Below are positions 1-8,634 of a stretch of DNA of 64,000 nt, piece after piece. Position 1 is the stretch's first letter, and the number at the start of each line of letters is the position of its first letter. This stretch comes from an uncultured Collinsella sp. Its GTDB lineage: Bacteria > Actinomycetota > Coriobacteriia > Coriobacteriales > Coriobacteriaceae. Position numbers and translations under genes: made by a program. Location of the stretch: positions 55,870 to 119,869 of the forward strand of contig CAKTUH010000001.1 in NCBI GenBank assembly GCA_934621885.1, written 5' to 3'. The notes under the pieces are model-generated. The model searched no databases and was not told where the DNA came from. It saw only the letters and a program-made list of their open reading frames with translations.

Positions 1-1
1 C

Positions 2-877
2 AAGAAGTTCTTCATCGACGTCGTTTCCACCTTCCGCAACAAGTCCTTCCGTAAGGTTCTGTACGCACAGGTCTCCACGAAGCTCGCTGCTGCCTGCTGG
101 TCTGCCTGCCTGTCCTTCTTCATCGTCTACTGCCTGCAGATTCCTAAGTCCTACGAGTCCGTGATGGAGATGCCCGGTAAGGTCGTCGCTATCGTCTGCA
201 CCGCTATCTGGGTTGCCCTCATGGCCAAGAAGGGCTTCCACAAGTCTTGGTACCTGGCCAACGTCGGTTGCGCCGCGTGCATCATTGCGTACAACTACTT
301 CGCCTTTGGTCAGATCAACGGCACCTCCACGGTCGCCATCGCCATGATCGCCTACCCCATCATCTTCGCCATCTGGAAGTTCTTCTACGTTGGCTTCCAG
401 TATCTGCCCGACGTCCTGCTCAACTACATCCCCGATGTCGATGAGCTCATCACCCTGCGTCGTCGCGAGGGCATCTACAGCTCCGCTCAGCAGCTCTGCC
501 AGCAGATCGCCCAGGCTGTCGCCGTCAACGCATGGGCTATCGTCCTCGCTGCCTCCGGCTTCATTCAGACCGCCGGCAACAGCGACGCCGTGACCCAGCC
601 CGCCACCGTGCCTCTGTACATCTGCGGCTACATGCTCATCGGCTGCGCCGGCTTCTTCCTGCTCGCAGCTGTCCTTGCCCGCGGCATCAAGATCGACAAG
701 GAGCAGTGCGACATCCTCTGCGACGAGATCAAGCGCGTCAAGGAGGGCGGCAAGATGGCCGACGTCCAGCCCGAGGTCAAGGCGCTCTGCGAGGAGCTCT
801 CCGGCTTCAAGTATGAGGACTGCTTCGCTCACAACAACGTTGGCTTCCAGGACGGCAGCGTGACGCCCGCCGAGTAG
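2..877 (+). CDS. GPH-family sugar:cation symporter, C-terminal part
   Basis: The reading frame is open from base 2, so the 5' end lies outside the window; 291 residues are visible. Several hydrophobic segments are separated by short charged loops, including a loop with a Y-(I/L)-PDVDELIT(L)RRREGIYSS-like stretch that is typical of the MelB/GPH (glycoside-pentoside-hexuronide) branch of the MFS. The protein ends in a soluble tail of about 60 residues. By family knowledge it would import a sugar or oligosaccharide with a cation. The next genes are cytoplasmic pectin-degrading enzymes, so an oligogalacturonide or related uronide is the likely substrate (inference). Family assignment is fairly sure; substrate is not. 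Confidence 0.8.
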   Translation, partial: KKFFIDVVSTFRNKSFRKVLYAQVSTKLAAACWSACLSFFIVYCLQIPKSYESVMEMPGKVVAIVCTAIWVALMAKKGFHKSWYLANVGCAACIIAYNYFAFGQINGTSTVAIAMIAYPIIFAIWKFFYVGFQYLPDVLLNYIPDVDELITLRRREGIYSSAQQLCQQIAQAVAVNAWAIVLAASGFIQTAGNSDAVTQPATVPLYICGYMLIGCAGFFLLAAVLARGIKIDKEQCDILCDEIKRVKEGGKMADVQPEVKALCEELSGFKYEDCFAHNNVGFQDGSVTPAE

Positions 878-900
878 GGCTAGCCTATCGTTCAAACCAC

Positions 901-946
901 AGGGCCGTGCCACCGGATATCCGCCGGCAGGTACGGCCCTTTTTTG
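901..946 (+). terminator. Rho-independent terminator after the symporter gene
   Basis: AGGGCCGT and ACGGCCCT arms enclose a smaller CCGG stem and are followed by seven T residues. It lies 24 bases after the stop codon. Confidence 0.85.
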
Positions 947-994
947 CAACAGCGTACAATTAACTCTTAGAGAATCTTTTTGAGGGAGAAATCC

Positions 995-2590
995 ATGGAG
1001 ACGAACGTTATCTGGCGCAACGCCCGCGCGGCCGTGATCGAGCTCGACGACGGCGGCTACTTTACCTGCGCCGATACGTGGGAGATCTTTGTCAACGACG
1101 AGCCCGCCGGCACCACGAATAAGGTCGAGACCTATGTCGACGGCCTGGTTCCCGGCAAGCGCAACCTGGTTCGCTTTGTCTGCGGCGAGCGCGAGCTGAG
1201 CGTCGGCGTCACCACGCCTGCCGAGCCTTTTACCATCGACGTTCGCGACTGCGGCGCCAAGGGCGATGCCGAGCACGACGACACCACCAACATCCAGGCC
1301 GCCATCATGGCCTGCCCCAAGGGTGGCCGCGTGCTGATTCCCGCCGGTAACTACCGCATCAAGTCCCTCTTCCTTAAGAGCGATATCAATATTGAGCTTG
1401 CCAAGGGTGCCGTGCTGTTGGCCCGCCACGATCGCGCTGCGCTGGCCTACATCCCGGGCACGGTGAAGGGCGAGGAAGGCGCCGGTTATGCCGGTACCGA
1501 CATGACGCCGCTGGGCCGTTGGGAGGGCGAGAGCTTTGCAACCTATTGCTCTACCTTTACCGGCCTGAGCGTGAGCAACGTGTGCATCTATGGTCGCGGC
1601 GCTATCGACGGCCAGACCGATTTTGCCGAGGACAACTGGTGGAACAAGGACTTTAAGAATATCTTCCGCCCCGAGGAGGGTCGCGAGATTGCCCGCCCGC
1701 GCATGATCTTCCTGTCCGAGTGCCAAAACGTGAGCCTGGTGGGCTTTACCGTTCGTAACAGCCCGGCGTGGAACATTCACCCCATCCTGTGCGAGTACGT
1801 CGACGCGCTCTGCCTGTCGATCGAGGGTCCCAAGAACTCCCACAACACCGATGGCTTCGATCCCGAGAGCTGCGGCTTTGTTCGCATCTTGGGCTGCCAG
1901 TTCTCGGTGGGCGACGACTGTATCGCCATCAAGAGCGGCAAGCTGGGCATTGAGCCCGAGCTTCGCCCCGCAACGCACGACGTGCTGATCTCGCACTGCT
2001 ACATGCACGATGGCCACGGCGCCGTGGTCCTGGGCTCCGAGGCCGCCGGTGGCATCAAGGACCTTACCGTGAGCAAGTGCCTGTTCGAGCGCACCGATCG
2101 CGGCCTGCGCGTCAAGACCCGTCGCGGTCGCGGCAAGGACGCCGTCAACGAGGGCATCACCTTTGAGCACATCCGCATGGACGAGGTGCTCACGCCCTTT
2201 GTGGTCAACTCCTTCTACTTCTGCGACAAGGACGGCAAGACCGACTACGTCCAGAGCCGCGAGGCGCTGCCCGTCGATGACCGTACGCCCGGCTTTGGCG
2301 CCACGACGTTCCGCGACATCGAGGCTACCAACTGCCACGCAGCCGCTGCCTACATCACGGGCCTTCCCGAAAGCAAGGTGACGCGCCTGACGTTCGAGGA
2401 TGTCCACGTGACCTTCTCGCCTAACGCCGAGCCTTTTGTGCCGGCTATGGCCTGCGGTGTTGATCCCATGGTTCGCCAAGGCATCATCGCACAGAACGTC
2501 GCCGTGCTCGACTTGCAAAACGTTTGCATCGAGGGCCATGACGGCGAGGAGCTGCAGCTGCAGAACGTCGACAAGGTTATCCGCGCTTAA
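995..2590 (+). CDS. GH28 polygalacturonase-like glycoside hydrolase
   Basis: A 531-residue protein. Residues about 15-80 look like a small beta-sandwich (FN3-like) domain; the rest is a GH28 right-handed beta-helix starting at the DCGAKGD motif. The GH28 catalytic signature is complete: NTD, then GDDC, then GHG, then R-V-K. It should hydrolyse alpha-1,4 galacturonide bonds (polygalacturonase or exo-acting form). No signal peptide is visible, so it probably acts in the cytoplasm on imported oligomers. The ATG at 995 is chosen because a GAGGGAG ribosome site lies 6 bases upstream; a TTG at 980 is in frame but has no such site. It is the first gene of the pectin block. Confidence 0.9.
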   Translation: METNVIWRNARAAVIELDDGGYFTCADTWEIFVNDEPAGTTNKVETYVDGLVPGKRNLVRFVCGERELSVGVTTPAEPFTIDVRDCGAKGDAEHDDTTNIQAAIMACPKGGRVLIPAGNYRIKSLFLKSDINIELAKGAVLLARHDRAALAYIPGTVKGEEGAGYAGTDMTPLGRWEGESFATYCSTFTGLSVSNVCIYGRGAIDGQTDFAEDNWWNKDFKNIFRPEEGREIARPRMIFLSECQNVSLVGFTVRNSPAWNIHPILCEYVDALCLSIEGPKNSHNTDGFDPESCGFVRILGCQFSVGDDCIAIKSGKLGIEPELRPATHDVLISHCYMHDGHGAVVLGSEAAGGIKDLTVSKCLFERTDRGLRVKTRRGRGKDAVNEGITFEHIRMDEVLTPFVVNSFYFCDKDGKTDYVQSREALPVDDRTPGFGATTFRDIEATNCHAAAAYITGLPESKVTRLTFEDVHVTFSPNAEPFVPAMACGVDPMVRQGIIAQNVAVLDLQNVCIEGHDGEELQLQNVDKVIRA

Positions 2591-2611
2591 AACAAGTTCG
2601 TAAGAAGTTGC

Positions 2612-2640
2612 GCCGGCGTCTATGTTGACGCCGGCATTTT
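2612..2640 (+). terminator. Terminator after the GH28 gene
   Basis: A 9-bp stem (GCCGGCGTC with GACGCCGGC) is followed by ATTTTTG, 21 bases past the GH28 stop. Confidence 0.85.
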
Positions 2641-2671
2641 TGTATCGCTATCACCGATGAAAGAAGTCCTC

Positions 2672-4300
2672 ATGCCACAAGAAACTACGAAGCGCTTTGC
2701 GGGTGCCTCCTTTTTTGCCAACCCCGTTCTGCCGGGGTTCCATCCCGATCCGTGCCTGTGCCGCGCAGGCGATGACTACTATATGGTCACCTCGACGTTT
2801 ACCTGGTTGCCGGGTGTGAGCCTGTACCACTCGTGTGACCTGGTGCACTGGGAGAGTCTGGGCGGTATTCTCGATAAGCTCGATTTGAGGGGAATTCCCG
2901 AGTCCGGTGGCGTCTGGGCACCGGATCTTACCTATGCCAAGGGCGAGTTCTACCTGGTCTACTCTGTGGCAAAAACCGTGAGCGGAGCCTTTAAAGACGT
3001 TGATAACTATCTGGTGCGCGCGCGGAACATCGAAGGTCCTTGGAGCGAGCCCGTCAAGTTGGGTGCCAAGGGGTTCGATCCCTGCTTGGTTCATGCGCAG
3101 GATGGCTGTCGCCTGGTGGTTCCGCAGTGGGATTGGCGTCCATTAGAGGGCCATTACAAGTTTAACGGCGTTCTTATGTACGAGCTCGATACATATACCG
3201 GTGGCGTCGGTGACCCTAAGCGCATCTTTGACCACACCGGCGATGTTCCATGTGTGTGCGAAGGGCCGCATGTGTTAGAGCACGACGGCTGGTTCTATCT
3301 GCTTGCTGCCGAGGGCGGCACGGGCGTCAATCACCGAACGATTGTCGCGCGCTCTCGAACTGTCGACGGCTATTACGAACCCATGCCGAACAATCCGCTG
3401 GTTTCGGCGGCCGGTACTTCTTCGATTCTTCTAAAGAGCGGGCACGGCAATCTTGTCGAGGCTCCCGATGGCTCTTGGTACGCCTGCCATCTTTGTGCTC
3501 GTCATCTTCCGGGGGCGTCGACGTCTCCTTTGGGGCGCGAGTCGGCTTTGCAGCGTGTTGATTGGATTGACGGTTGGCCGCGCCTTTCCGCTGGCGGCAG
3601 CGAACCCCAGTTGGCGGTTCCGGCTCCTGCCGGTGTCACAGCCGGCACCGAGAGCGAGCCGTACCGCCGTGACACCACCTACGAAACGGCGTTTGAGCCT
3701 GATTGCGATCTGTGGCGTGAAGAATGGTTGACCCCACGCGTTATAGACGATCTGCGTGTGCGAATCGACGAGGCAGACGGGTTGGTCCTTACGGGAAACG
3801 ATTCTCTGAGCTCGTTGTTTGACCAAACGCTTGTCGTCCGCCGAATCCAAGATTTTTCTTTTGAGGCCGTGACCCATGTGGACGTGGCGCCGGGTAACTA
3901 TAACCAGGCGGCGGGCATGGTCGCAATGTACGATTCGCGCTGCTATGTTGCCCTGTTGGTGGGGTTTGACGAGAAGAATGGAGAGCGCGTCGCAGATGTG
4001 CTCGTCTGCGATAACGGTTCGTATTCGATGCCCCTGGGCACCGATGGACGCAAGACGCTTTCCCCTGCGGGAAAGATCGGCCTTCGTATCGTCGCCCACG
4101 CGGGCAAACTGTGCTTCGCTGTCGATGGCGGCGATGGATGGGAGGACCTCGGTTGCTCATTTGCCGAGGAAAACTTGGGCGACGAGCACATTTTGGGGCC
4201 GCATTTTACTGGCGGCATGTTGGGACTCGGAGCGGTCGATCTCGCATACGGCAAACTCAAAGCAACCTTTAGCGATTTTTCGTATCGAGCGCTCGACTAG
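2672..4300 (+). CDS. GH43 beta-xylosidase / alpha-L-arabinofuranosidase
   Basis: A 542-residue protein with an N-terminal five-bladed GH43 propeller (residues about 15-320) and a C-terminal beta-sandwich (about 340-540) as in the GH43 beta-xylosidase subfamily. The catalytic base lies in the HPDP motif near residue 25, WAPD supplies the pKa modulator, and the general acid is the Glu in CEGPH. The first residues read ANPVLPGFHPDP, classic for this family. It would release xylose or arabinose from pectin or hemicellulose side chains. There is no signal peptide. An ATG at 2657 is also in frame, but the only purine-rich upstream stretch (GAAAGAAG) sits before 2672. Confidence 0.88.
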   Translation: MPQETTKRFAGASFFANPVLPGFHPDPCLCRAGDDYYMVTSTFTWLPGVSLYHSCDLVHWESLGGILDKLDLRGIPESGGVWAPDLTYAKGEFYLVYSVAKTVSGAFKDVDNYLVRARNIEGPWSEPVKLGAKGFDPCLVHAQDGCRLVVPQWDWRPLEGHYKFNGVLMYELDTYTGGVGDPKRIFDHTGDVPCVCEGPHVLEHDGWFYLLAAEGGTGVNHRTIVARSRTVDGYYEPMPNNPLVSAAGTSSILLKSGHGNLVEAPDGSWYACHLCARHLPGASTSPLGRESALQRVDWIDGWPRLSAGGSEPQLAVPAPAGVTAGTESEPYRRDTTYETAFEPDCDLWREEWLTPRVIDDLRVRIDEADGLVLTGNDSLSSLFDQTLVVRRIQDFSFEAVTHVDVAPGNYNQAAGMVAMYDSRCYVALLVGFDEKNGERVADVLVCDNGSYSMPLGTDGRKTLSPAGKIGLRIVAHAGKLCFAVDGGDGWEDLGCSFAEENLGDEHILGPHFTGGMLGLGAVDLAYGKLKATFSDFSYRALD

Positions 4301-4383
4301 GTCAATGCGGCAATTGCGACAGGTCGCAAGGCGATTGACGGGCGATGCCCGCGATTGTTCTGCAATAGAAAGCATGGTGACAA

Positions 4384-6549
4384 ATGAGTGACAAAGAGCG
4401 GCTCTTTGAGGTATCGCTCGTGCGCGAAGGCGCGTATCGCAGCGTTTCGGCAGCTCTAGAGGCGGTGAAACGGTGCGTGCCCGATAAGACTGTGCCGGTG
4501 CGCGTGCTGGTGGCGCCGGGCGAGTACCGAGAGCGGGTCGAGATTCGCCGTCCGCATGTGACGATTGAGGGCGAGACGGCCGATAGCGTACGCATCGTGG
4601 GCGGCCTGGGCGCCAAGATGCCCTCTGGGGACGGTAGCGGCCAGGACGGAAAGCTCGGCACCTTCCGTACGTATACGGTACTGGTCGATGCCGATGACGT
4701 GACGCTTGCAAACCTTACGATCAAAAACGATGCGGGCGACGGGCGCGAGGTCGGTCAGGCAATTGCCCTGTATGCCGATGGCGACCGCCTGGTTGTCGAC
4801 GCCTGCCGCATTTTGGGACATCAGGACACGCTGTTTGCGGGTCCGTTGCCGCCGCGCGAGGTTAAGCCGGGCGGGTTCATTGGTCCCAAGCAGTTTGCAC
4901 CTCGTCGTGTGGGTCGGCAGTACTATCGCCGCTGCCTTATTGCCGGCGATGTCGACTTTATCTTTGGTGGGGCGTGTGCCTACTTTGAGGGCTGTGAGAT
5001 TCGGTCGCTCAATCGCGATATGGACGTAAACGGATACGTAACGGCGGCATCCACGCCCGAGGGCGAGCCGTATGGATTCGTGTTCCATGGTTGTTCCTTT
5101 ACGGCAGACGAAGGCACTGCTCCAGGGTCGGTCTACCTGGGTCGTCCGTGGCGCGAGTGGGCCCAGACCGTGTTGATCGATTGCTGGCTTGGCGCCCATA
5201 TTTCACCCGAGGGCTGGTGGGATTGGAACAAGCCGGCCGCACACGATACCGCTTTGTATGGCGGCGGCGCCTTGTTTGGTCCGGCAGGGGATACGAGCGC
5301 CTGGGCGTCGTGGGCACATCGCCTGGGCGATCGGGATGCAGAGCGCTATGCACGTGGGCACGTGCTCGCCGGGGCGGATGACTGGGATCCCGAGGGCGGC
5401 GACGGCGATGCGGTGGAGACAGCCGACCTGTCTGCCAACGGTCGTACGGTGCATATCGAGACTTACTACGAAGACGAGCCTGCTCTGCGCGCCCGACTGA
5501 AGCGCGAGGGGCGCAAAGCCGCCTTTGCGGGCAAGACGCCTGCGGATTTTGAGGCGTGGAGAGTTGCGACCAGAGCCCGTCTGTACGATGTCTTGGGTCT
5601 TTCGCTTATGGATCGTGCCTCGATTGAGGTTCGTGAACTCGGCCGCGTACAGATTGCCGGCGGCATTGTGCGCACCCATGCATTGCTGCAGGTTGAGCGC
5701 GATGTGTGGATGCCGTTCTACCTGTTGGAACCGTCTCGCCCAAAGCTTGACGAGCAGGGACTCAAGCACTGCTATATCTGCCCACATGGCCACCAGGGCG
5801 CGGGCGCCGCAAGTATTGCCGGCGTTACGGGCGTGCCGGCGGTTGATGATGCGGTCCGCAAGTTTAACTACGACTACGGCCTGCGCTTGGCGCGTATGGG
5901 CTATGTGGCCGTCTGCCCCGATGCCCGCGGCTGGGGATACCGCCGCGACTGGAAGGGTCAGGGTGATGATGAGGCAAGCTACCTGCGCGGCACGTGTCTT
6001 AACCAGGCTCGCATGGCGGAGCCGCTGGGCCTGTCGGTCGCAGGTCTCAACGCCTGGGACAACATACGACTGATCGATTATCTAGAAGCGCGTGGCGATA
6101 TCGCCATGGACAACCTGGGATGCTTTGGTTTTTCGGGCGGCGGCTATATGACGCTGTATCTTGCTGCGCTCGACCCACGCGTGCGCAAGGCGTTTGTCTC
6201 GGGCTATCTGTATGGTGTCGACGATTCGCTGATGCACCTTAACGGTAATTGCAGCTGCAATTACACGCCCGGACTCTGGCGCTTGCTTGACATGGGCGAT
6301 ATCGCCTCGCTCATCGCGCCACGTCCACTGCTGGTGCAAAGCTGCGAGGAGGACCATCTAAACGGCGTTCGCGGTCTAGCAAATGTCGATGAACAGCTCG
6401 ATATCGTGCGCGACGCCTACGAGCTGCTGGGTTGTGGCGAGGGATTGCGTCATGAGGTTTGTCCGGGTGGACACCATCTGGGCGTGACGCACCTTGCCGA
6501 GGATATCGAGTGGCTTGATTGTCATGTTGCGGCTGGCACCCGTGCATAG
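4384..6549 (+). CDS. Pectin methylesterase (CE8) fused to an alpha/beta-hydrolase esterase
   Basis: A 721-residue two-domain protein. Residues about 10-310 are a CE8 pectinesterase: GQAIAL, GHQDTLF with the first catalytic Asp (near residue 145), GDVDFIFGG with the nucleophile Asp (near 190), and LGRPWR with the binding Arg. After a linker, residues about 340-720 form an alpha/beta hydrolase with the nucleophile elbow GFSGGG (Ser near 585) and a late GGHHLG that fits the catalytic His, similar to acetyl-xylan/pectin acetylesterase folds. One polypeptide could therefore remove methyl and acetyl groups from imported pectic oligomers. No signal peptide is visible. Neighbours are GH43 and an SGNH esterase. 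Acetylesterase specificity is inferred. Confidence 0.88.
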   Translation: MSDKERLFEVSLVREGAYRSVSAALEAVKRCVPDKTVPVRVLVAPGEYRERVEIRRPHVTIEGETADSVRIVGGLGAKMPSGDGSGQDGKLGTFRTYTVLVDADDVTLANLTIKNDAGDGREVGQAIALYADGDRLVVDACRILGHQDTLFAGPLPPREVKPGGFIGPKQFAPRRVGRQYYRRCLIAGDVDFIFGGACAYFEGCEIRSLNRDMDVNGYVTAASTPEGEPYGFVFHGCSFTADEGTAPGSVYLGRPWREWAQTVLIDCWLGAHISPEGWWDWNKPAAHDTALYGGGALFGPAGDTSAWASWAHRLGDRDAERYARGHVLAGADDWDPEGGDGDAVETADLSANGRTVHIETYYEDEPALRARLKREGRKAAFAGKTPADFEAWRVATRARLYDVLGLSLMDRASIEVRELGRVQIAGGIVRTHALLQVERDVWMPFYLLEPSRPKLDEQGLKHCYICPHGHQGAGAASIAGVTGVPAVDDAVRKFNYDYGLRLARMGYVAVCPDARGWGYRRDWKGQGDDEASYLRGTCLNQARMAEPLGLSVAGLNAWDNIRLIDYLEARGDIAMDNLGCFGFSGGGYMTLYLAALDPRVRKAFVSGYLYGVDDSLMHLNGNCSCNYTPGLWRLLDMGDIASLIAPRPLLVQSCEEDHLNGVRGLANVDEQLDIVRDAYELLGCGEGLRHEVCPGGHHLGVTHLAEDIEWLDCHVAAGTRA

Positions 6550-6618
6550 GCCCTCGGTATGCTGCGGATGAACGATAGATACCTATAAGACCGCCGACGG
6601 GCGGGTGAGGAGAAGATT

Positions 6619-7287
6619 ATGGAAACGAAGGGCTTGAGCGAGTCGACCATTTGCTGTTTTGGCGACTCGACGACCTGGGGCGATAACGGCTGCGGTGGGG
6701 GAGGCAACGATATTTCGTGGACCTCGCACCTGGGCGCGCTGTTGGGTGGCGCTACGGTCGAGAACTTTGGCATCAAGGGCTCGCGCATTGCCATCAAGGC
6801 CGACCGCACCGATTCGTTTGTCGAGCGCCTGGACGGCATCGATGACGCGGCCGATGTCTACATTGTCTTTGGCGGCGTTAACGACTTTAGCCGCAACGTG
6901 CCGTTGGGACAGCTGGGCAGCACGGACGTGCACGAGTTCTACGGTGCACTCGACTACCTGATCCGCACCATCACCGCGCGCTCGCCCCAGGCGAAGCTGG
7001 TGTTTATGACCCCGTGCAAGACGAGTGGCAAGCACGAGAAGGATATCCCGGCAAGCGGTGAGCTCAACCACCTGGGCCTGACGCAGATCGCCTACGTAAA
7101 GGCGATGCTCGAGGTCTGCGATCACTACTCGGTGCCGGTGATCGACCTGTACGCGCAAAGCGGCATCAGCCCGTTTTTGCCCGAGCACCGCGAGCTATAT
7201 ATGCCGGACGGATTGCACTACAGCCCGGCCGGCTATGAGCGTCTAGCGCATCGAATTGCCGCGGGGCTTGTTGCCGTTTGCCGCTAA
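6619..7287 (+). CDS. SGNH/GDSL-type esterase
   Basis: A 222-residue SGNH hydrolase. Block I is FGDSTTWG (catalytic Ser), a Gly lies in the expected block II region, block III is GGVNDF (Asn), and block V is DGLHYSPAGY (Asp and His). Such enzymes remove acyl groups, often acetyl groups from sugars. In this context, after a pectin esterase fusion and before GH105, it is likely a carbohydrate acetylesterase such as a rhamnogalacturonan acetylesterase (inference). It has no signal peptide, and an AGGAGAAG ribosome site precedes the ATG. Confidence 0.88.
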   Translation: METKGLSESTICCFGDSTTWGDNGCGGGGNDISWTSHLGALLGGATVENFGIKGSRIAIKADRTDSFVERLDGIDDAADVYIVFGGVNDFSRNVPLGQLGSTDVHEFYGALDYLIRTITARSPQAKLVFMTPCKTSGKHEKDIPASGELNHLGLTQIAYVKAMLEVCDHYSVPVIDLYAQSGISPFLPEHRELYMPDGLHYSPAGYERLAHRIAAGLVAVCR

Positions 7288-7302
7288 AAGCCTGCCGTTC
7301 GC

Positions 7303-7369
7303 GGGGAATGTAGGGTTAACGTTCACCCTACATTCCCCGTTCGCGTTACACTAAGGTTAACGTTCACCC
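7303..7369 (+). promoter_or_regulatory. Two LacI-type operators and a 14-bp hairpin before the GH105 gene
   Basis: GGTTAACGTTCACC occurs twice (7314-7327 and 7355-7368), one mismatch away from the palindrome GGTGAACGTTCACC found before kduD and yczE. The first copy sits in the loop and inner stem of a perfect 14-bp inverted repeat (7303-7316 with 7325-7338). They probably bind the same regulator as the other sites (inference). Confidence 0.7.
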
Positions 7370-7394
7370 ATCATCAACGTCAGAGGGGACAGCA

Positions 7395-8633
7395 ATGGGT
7401 TGCAATCAGATTCTGGATAGCTACATCGAGCAGCTGATCGAGACGTCTACGCCGCAGGCACCCGCTTGGAACATCGAAAAGCTCCGTGCCGGCAAGGAGA
7501 ACACCTGGAACTACATCGATGGCTGCATGATCAAGGCACTCATCGAGCTGTACGAGATCACGGGTGAGCAGCGCTATCTGACGTTTGCCGACGACTACAT
7601 CGACTTCTTTGTCCAGGAAGACGGCACCATCAAGCATTACAACCCCGAGGAGTACAACCTCGACAACGTCAACGCGGGCAAGACCCTCTATAAGCTGTAT
7701 GACCTGGTCGGCAAGCCCAAATACCGTGCCGCCATGGACACCATTTACCGTCAGCTCGAGACCCAGCCGCGCACCAAAGAGGGCGTCTTTTGGCACAAGG
7801 CCGTCTACCCCAACCAGATTTGGCTCGACGGTATGTACATGGCGCAGCCGTTCTACATGCAGTACGAGCTGAGCTTCCACAACCGCCGCGCCTGCTCGGA
7901 CAGCTTCCATATGTTCCAGGTCGTACACGATCTTATGCGCAACCCGCTCAACGGCCTGTACTATCACGCCTACGATGCGAGCCGCAAGCAGTTCTGGTGC
8001 GATCCGGTCACCGGCCTTTCGGCGAACTTTTGGCTGCGTGCCGAGGGCTGGTTTGCCATGGCGCTTATCGATACGTGGGAGCTCATGCCGCCCTCGATGT
8101 CGGCCGAGAAGGACGAGATCCGCAAGATGTTCCACGACTTGATCGACGCCATGCTGCCGTATCAGGACGAGAAGACCGGCATGTGGCACCAGGTCATCAA
8201 CCTGCCCAACATCGCCCCCAACTATCTGGAGGAGTCGGGCAGCGCCATCTTTGCCAACGCCATCATGAAGGGCGTGCGCCTGGGCGTGCTGGGCGAGCGC
8301 TACTACCAGTATGGCCGTCGCGCCTTCGACGGCATCTGCGAAACCTGTCTGTCCGAGCATGATGGTCAGCTGGCGCTCGACAACATCTGCCTGGTTGCCG
8401 GCCTGGGCAACACCGCACACCGCGAGGGAACGTTTGGCTACTACATGAGCGAGCCCATCGTCAAAAACGATGCGAAGGGCGTGGCACCGCTCGTGCTCGC
8501 CTATATCGAGACCATGCATCATGACAAGCTTGCTGGCAAGCGCGACCCGCTCGCTCCTTCGGGCGTGTGTTCCATCGAGGATCCGTTTGGCGGATACACC
8601 CCGGGCATCAACGCTTGCAAGGGATGTGAATAG
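7395..8633 (+). CDS. GH105 unsaturated rhamnogalacturonyl/galacturonyl hydrolase
   Basis: A 412-residue (alpha/alpha)6-barrel protein of the GH105 (YteR/RhiN) family. WNYIDG near residue 40 and the WLDGMYM motif (the general-acid Asp in this family) are present, with conserved H-K-A-V-Y-P-x-Q upstream of it. It releases the unsaturated 4,5-uronic acid from the non-reducing end of oligomers made by pectate or rhamnogalacturonan lyases. The product opens to DHU, which feeds the isomerase and reductase encoded at 13155-14838. Two operator copies precede it, so it is probably induced by a pectin breakdown product. The next gene begins one base after its stop. Confidence 0.9.
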   Translation: MGCNQILDSYIEQLIETSTPQAPAWNIEKLRAGKENTWNYIDGCMIKALIELYEITGEQRYLTFADDYIDFFVQEDGTIKHYNPEEYNLDNVNAGKTLYKLYDLVGKPKYRAAMDTIYRQLETQPRTKEGVFWHKAVYPNQIWLDGMYMAQPFYMQYELSFHNRRACSDSFHMFQVVHDLMRNPLNGLYYHAYDASRKQFWCDPVTGLSANFWLRAEGWFAMALIDTWELMPPSMSAEKDEIRKMFHDLIDAMLPYQDEKTGMWHQVINLPNIAPNYLEESGSAIFANAIMKGVRLGVLGERYYQYGRRAFDGICETCLSEHDGQLALDNICLVAGLGNTAHREGTFGYYMSEPIVKNDAKGVAPLVLAYIETMHHDKLAGKRDPLAPSGVCSIEDPFGGYTPGINACKGCE

Positions 8634-8634
8634 C

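Noticed and set aside
2651..3094. Minus-strand frame opposite the GH43 gene
   Set aside because: Shadow frame without ribosome site or recognisable domain.
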